Shown here: piece by piece, positions 19,853 to 23,192 of the stretch | Position numbering within the stretch: position 1 is the stretch's first letter | Layout of the letters: the number at the start of each line of letters is the position of its first letter | Origin: CAYJDG01 sp964368875 | Lineage (GTDB): Bacteria; Pseudomonadota; Alphaproteobacteria; Micavibrionales; Micavibrionaceae | DNA: 23,192 nt | Reading direction: 5' to 3' | Assembly (NCBI GenBank): GCA_964368875.1 | Contig: CAYJDG010000033.1 | Coordinates: forward strand, 1-23,192 | Notes under the pieces: model-generated | Told to the model about the DNA's origin: nothing | The model's input: the letters and a program-made list of their open reading frames with translations, nothing else | Database searches by the model: none | Program-made: the position numbers and the translations under genes

Positions 19853-20734
19853 CTACCAAAGAAGTTGGCTACCCATTTCATTTCTCTTTTGTTCAACTTT
19901 TTCCTTAAGTGCTTTTAAGATTTCTAAAAGCTCTGAGTGATTATTTTTTGGGCTGTATTCAATTACTCTCAGCGAATAATTTTTTCTCCATAGATCGATA
20001 AGATCTTGGTGCTGGCCTTTAGGCATCAAAGCATAATGAGGGGATAAATTTGAATGTGTGTAGTTATAGTCTTCCAACAAAAGATTCAGATCTGGATCAG
20101 TTAAACTACATCCAATAAATAAAAAAGTATTCGTGCATAAAAGGGCCTCAAAAATTTTGAAAAATGAAGGGTGCGAATTTCTTTGTCTTGCGTAATCTTC
20201 CTTGGTAAAGATCATTTTTGATTTATCATCTAAAGAACCATGTATTTTTAATATAGCCCTTGATTTTAGATCTCCTCTAGACAGTAAATTAAGATCTTCG
20301 TTAAAAAATTGTTTTGTTGAGATGCTACCGCTAGAAAGTTCTCCAGCTTTGGTTTCATAGATCCTGTCGAAATTAGTAGTAAGAACTAAGGCGCAGTCTA
20401 GTCCATAGATAGTAGTGTGGATTTCTCCCGGCTTAAAAGCTGGTGTACTAAATCTTTCATTAAGTATTCTAAACCAATCATCATCTAGTCTTGTTTTTAG
20501 TAAGCTGCAGGCAGTCAATAAATCACCTGCTTTAATCATATTTTTTATATGTGTTTTTGACTTTTTTGTGCCCGGACATTTGTTATAGGCAAATTGTAAG
20601 AATTCCAGCCAGTTGTCAGGCCGCATAGGCGCTCCAACTGAAGATTGTGAGTGCTTAGATACACCCGATCCTAAGTAAGGAATGCAGCGTCTTCTCGCTA
20701 TGCTTTCGATTAGATTTTCAGGTAGATCGATCAA
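19853..20734 (-). CDS. Stand-alone SIR2-domain protein, candidate NAD-consuming effector
   Basis: This 293-aa protein is almost entirely a SIR2_2-type domain. It shows PYLGSGVS (19-26, dinucleotide loop), LTTNFDRIYE with Asn121, LKIHGSLDD with His165, and FIGCSLTDPDL (206-216). Asn and His at these places are the catalytic pair in defence-type SIR2 NADases such as ThsA and DSR2. No zinc-ribbon cysteines of deacetylase sirtuins are seen. The C terminus is a charged helix. The start is a TTG whose bases overlap the TGA of the ParA gene (TTGA), so translation is coupled. No ATG lies before the essential GSG loop. It could deplete NAD to stop phage replication; the sequence cannot prove this. Confidence 0.88.
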   Translation of the reverse strand: MIDLPENLIESIARRRCIPYLGSGVSKHSQSSVGAPMRPDNWLEFLQFAYNKCPGTKKSKTHIKNMIKAGDLLTACSLLKTRLDDDWFRILNERFSTPAFKPGEIHTTIYGLDCALVLTTNFDRIYETKAGELSSGSISTKQFFNEDLNLLSRGDLKSRAILKIHGSLDDKSKMIFTKEDYARQRNSHPSFFKIFEALLCTNTFLFIGCSLTDPDLNLLLEDYNYTHSNLSPHYALMPKGQHQDLIDLWRKNYSLRVIEYSPKNNHSELLEILKALKEKVEQKRNEMGSQLLW

Positions 20735-21732
20735 TTTAAAGCTTCTGCATTAATAAAGACGTTTTTGGAAATGTTTGCAAAAATATCATGTGCTTCTGAT
20801 ACTTTTGTAAAATGTGCACCCACAACCCCATCTTTGGACTTCAATTCAAAAATTGGTTTCCGGCTACTTTGAGATAGCGGAATTAAACTGTGTAGATTAG
20901 GTATAGATCCCAGTTCATAATTTAAATTAGCATCATTTGATTGAAGTTTTTCAACTAACTCTTTTATAATTATTTTAGGAATTTTTCCCATTATTTTTTC
21001 ATATGCATTAACTGCACGCTTTTTACCATCAGCGCCAGTTTTTGCGGTATATTGTTGAGTAACGTACCCTAAAAATTTTAATTTGAAATCAGTGTCCCCA
21101 AGTTCATTTTTGATGTCATCATTCTCCGCGGCCCTTGCTAAACCGTGAGTTAAATCTTTTTTCCAACTTGATATTGATAAAGAAATATTCTCAATTGCTT
21201 TCACGCTGAAAATATCAATCGACATAGGGCTTATGAAGTAATCGCAGGCTATCAGAATAGCGCGGTTGATTGCTCCCAAAGAGGGGCCCATATCAAAAAA
21301 AACATAATCGTAATTCTCGCACTTAGATAACATTTCACGAAATAGAAATGTTGTTCTTAGACCTCTTAGGGAACCGGCTGTCGCATCCTTCCAATCTCCG
21401 GCAAGTACATCTTCAGTCAAAGATAATCGAGGGTCTCCTGGTATTATATCAATACCAAAACTTGGCGCTTTTTCAGGGATAATATTTTCTGCATACCCTT
21501 TTCCCTGCTGAAGAGGTTTTATAATGCTATGAACGGTAAATGAACTAGAGGAGGAATAAATTTTTTCAATTTTTGTTTCATCGAAAATATTTTGAGTAGC
21601 ATTACATTGCGGATCGGCATCGATGATTAAAACTGATTTGTGATCATACAAGGCTAATTGTGCTGCTAAATTACATAGCAATGTTGTTTTACCTACGCCG
21701 CCTTTATTATTAAAGAATGCTATCGATTTCAT
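20731..21732 (-). CDS. ParA/MinD-type ATPase paired with SIR2
   Basis: This 333-aa protein starts with a deviant Walker A, NNKGGVGKTT (8-17) including the signature Lys10, then DADPQCNAT (38-46) and a Walker B-like YVFFDMGPSLGAINRAIL (Asp147). These define ParA/Soj ATPases, which dimerise on ATP and often bind DNA or surfaces. Compared with chromosomal Soj it has a long insertion around residues 190-275 (KTGADGKKRAVNAYEKIM). No ParB gene or parS-like repeat is visible. It lies 59 bases after lepA on the same strand, and its Shine-Dalgarno sits in a hairpin loop. Coupled to SIR2, it may be a sensor or activator rather than a partition protein. Confidence 0.9.
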   Translation of the reverse strand: MKSIAFFNNKGGVGKTTLLCNLAAQLALYDHKSVLIIDADPQCNATQNIFDETKIEKIYSSSSSFTVHSIIKPLQQGKGYAENIIPEKAPSFGIDIIPGDPRLSLTEDVLAGDWKDATAGSLRGLRTTFLFREMLSKCENYDYVFFDMGPSLGAINRAILIACDYFISPMSIDIFSVKAIENISLSISSWKKDLTHGLARAAENDDIKNELGDTDFKLKFLGYVTQQYTAKTGADGKKRAVNAYEKIMGKIPKIIIKELVEKLQSNDANLNYELGSIPNLHSLIPLSQSSRKPIFELKSKDGVVGAHFTKVSEAHDIFANISKNVFINAEALN

Positions 21733-21734
21733 TG

Positions 21735-21751
21735 TTAGTTCTCCTAACTAA
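21735..21751 (-). promoter_or_regulatory. Hairpin presenting the ParA ribosome binding site
   Basis: On the minus strand TTAGTT, AGGAG, AACTAA forms a 6-bp stem whose 5-base loop is exactly the Shine-Dalgarno, ending three bases before the ATG at 21732. It may tune translation of the ParA-SIR2 pair. Confidence 0.5.
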
Positions 21752-21791
21752 TCAATTTATAAGAACGCTTAATAATAAGGTATAGTTACTC

Positions 21792-23192
21792 TTACTTCTC
21801 ATCGCCCATCTTCAACGCCGCAATAAACGCTGACTGTGGAATCTCTACGTTCCCATACTGACGCATTTTCTTTTTGCCCTCTTTTTGTTTGTCGAGGAGC
21901 TTGCGTTTGCGGCTGATGTCGCCGCCGTAGCATTTGGCGGTGACATCTTTGCGCATGGCGGAGACGTCTTCGCGGGCGATGAATTTACCGCCCAGCGCCG
22001 CTTGAATCGAAACTTTGAAGAGTTGTTTCGGGATCAGGTCTTTGAGGCGTTCGCAGAGCTGGCGGCCACGGCGTTCGGCCTGGCTGCGGTGGACGATCAT
22101 GGCGAGGGCGTCGACGGACTCGCCGTTGACCAGAATTTCCATCTTGACGAGGTCGCCTTCGATGAACTGATCGACGGCGTAGTCGAAGCTGGCGTAGCCG
22201 CGCGAAATGGATTTGAGGCGGTCATAGAAATCGAAGACCACTTCGTTGAGCGGTAGCAGGTATTCGATCATGGCGCGCGCGCCGACATAAGACAGGTTGG
22301 TCTGTTTGCCGCGGCGGTCTTCACAAAGTTTGATCAGCGCGCCGACATATTCGTCGGGGGTGAGGATGGTGGCTTTGATCCATGGCTCTTCGATTTTCGA
22401 AATGCGCTGGACTTCTGGCATATCAACCGGGTTGTAGATTTCCTGCTGGGTGCGGTCGGTGAGGAACACCTTATAGACCACGCTCGGCGCGGTCGGGATC
22501 AGGTCGAGATCGAATTCGCGGTCGAGACGTTCCTGAATGATCTCCATATGGAGCAGACCAAGGAAGCCGCAGCGGAAGCCCATGCCGAGAGCTTGTGAGC
22601 TTTCCTGCTCATAGTGCAGGGAGGCATCGTTCAGGGCGAGGCGGCCAAGGCCGTCGCGGAGTTTTTCGAATTCGGAGCTATCGACCGGGAAGAGGGAGCA
22701 GAACACCATCGGGATCGAGGGCTTGAACCCTGCGAGCGGGGTGACGGTATCGGCGAAACGCTCTTCGGTGATCGTGTCACCGACTTTGGTTTCGGTGATG
22801 TCTTTGATAGAGGCCGTGATAAAGCCCATCTCGCCGGGGCCGAGTTCATCAACCAATATATGTTTCGGCGTAAAGATACCAACGCGGTCGATCTCGCGCG
22901 TGGCGGCGGTGTTCATAAAGCGCACTTTCATGCCCTTGCGCAGATATCCGTCCATGACGCGCACCAGAATGACGACGCCGAGATAGCTGTCGTACCAGCT
23001 GTCAACGAGGAGAGCGGTGGTCGGCGCATCCGGGTTGCCTTTCGGCGGCGGCAGGCGCACGGCGATGGCTTCGAGCAGATCACCGACATTGAGGCCGGAT
23101 TTGCCAGAGACGCAGACGGCGTCCGACGCATCGATGCCGATGACGTCTTCGATCTGTTCACGCACGCGCTCGACATCGGCGGCGGGCAGGTC
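21792..23192 (-). CDS. lepA: Elongation factor 4 (LepA), 5' part beyond the window
   Basis: The 466 visible codons cover most of LepA after the GTPase core. The visible N-terminal end reads DLPAADVERVREQIEDVIGI, part of the G-domain; the true start is outside. Then come the EF-G-like domain II (KGMKVRFMNTAATREIDRVG), the domain with GMGFRCGFLGLLHMEII, and the LepA-specific C terminus with AKCYGGDISRKRKLLDKQKE, RQYGNVEIPQSAF. LepA is a ribosome-associated translational GTPase. A Met at 23165 is internal. No terminator is evident between its stop and the ParA start, so read-through into the ParA-SIR2 pair is possible. Confidence 0.97.
   Translation of the reverse strand, partial: DLPAADVERVREQIEDVIGIDASDAVCVSGKSGLNVGDLLEAIAVRLPPPKGNPDAPTTALLVDSWYDSYLGVVILVRVMDGYLRKGMKVRFMNTAATREIDRVGIFTPKHILVDELGPGEMGFITASIKDITETKVGDTITEERFADTVTPLAGFKPSIPMVFCSLFPVDSSEFEKLRDGLGRLALNDASLHYEQESSQALGMGFRCGFLGLLHMEIIQERLDREFDLDLIPTAPSVVYKVFLTDRTQQEIYNPVDMPEVQRISKIEEPWIKATILTPDEYVGALIKLCEDRRGKQTNLSYVGARAMIEYLLPLNEVVFDFYDRLKSISRGYASFDYAVDQFIEGDLVKMEILVNGESVDALAMIVHRSQAERRGRQLCERLKDLIPKQLFKVSIQAALGGKFIAREDVSAMRKDVTAKCYGGDISRKRKLLDKQKEGKKKMRQYGNVEIPQSAFIAALKMGDEK

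Noticed and set aside
20731..21732. ParA as a plasmid or chromosome partition gene
   Set aside because: No ParB gene, no parS-like inverted repeats, and the downstream coupled partner is a SIR2 domain, so partition is unlikely though not excluded.

Overview
The window looks like a scaffolded draft or metagenome contig from an alphaproteobacterium. It has two runs of exactly 100 N (12274-12373 and 17549-17648). Housekeeping genes are AcnA-type aconitase, a eukaryote-like (type II) isocitrate dehydrogenase, FolD, YggT, NhaA, a YhhQ/QueT-type transporter and LepA. Together with a SleB-type phage endolysin, a short Flp pilin and an ArsR-SRPBCC pair, they fit the Rhodospirillales/Micavibrio side of the class. 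That placement is inference from gene content, not a phylogeny. No rRNA, tRNA, CRISPR array or transposase was seen.

Layout. (1) 1-1511: the right end of a prophage or prophage remnant, a compact + strand lysis cassette: small membrane protein, SleB-like endolysin, holin, Rz-like inner spanin, and an Rz1-like lipoprotein embedded out of frame in the Rz gene. (2) 1492-9120: mostly chromosomal housekeeping: EamA transporter, nhaA, idh, the minus-strand operon folD / Imm53-like / yhhQ, a two-TM protein, yggT, and a secreted HEXXH protein. An A+T-rich intergenic region follows, with a DnaA box, an inverted repeat and a 38-aa microgene closed by a strong terminator. (3) 9234-11963: acnA and its terminator. 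(4) 11962-15840: a gap-truncated minus-strand gene, then a ribbon-helix-helix-like regulator divergent from a 674-aa membrane-anchored SPFH (band 7) protein carrying about five vault-protein-like repeats, then a TTG-started 303-aa unknown protein. (5) 15921-19516: small genes: a SmpA/BamE-like protein, a DUF2892 protein with a cysteine-rich tail, an orphan Flp pilin, a gap-truncated helical protein, arsR-SRPBCC with a clear operator, and an exported 114-aa protein. (6) 19517-21791: an A+T-rich insert holding two translationally coupled genes, a ParA-type ATPase and a stand-alone SIR2-domain protein. (7) 21792-23192: the 3' part of lepA.

The best candidate for an undescribed system is the ParA + SIR2 pair (19853-21732). 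The SIR2 protein keeps the Asn and His expected of an NAD-consuming SIR2 effector, the two genes overlap, and their composition differs sharply from lepA next door. This suggests a horizontally acquired NAD-depletion defence module with a ParA-type sensor or partner. The second candidate is the RHH regulator plus vault-repeat SPFH protein at 12420-14871. Also notable are an NAD-type coenzyme motif in the isocitrate dehydrogenase, an Imm53-like gene without a visible toxin inside a folate/queuosine operon, and several promoters whose spacing predicts leaderless mRNAs.
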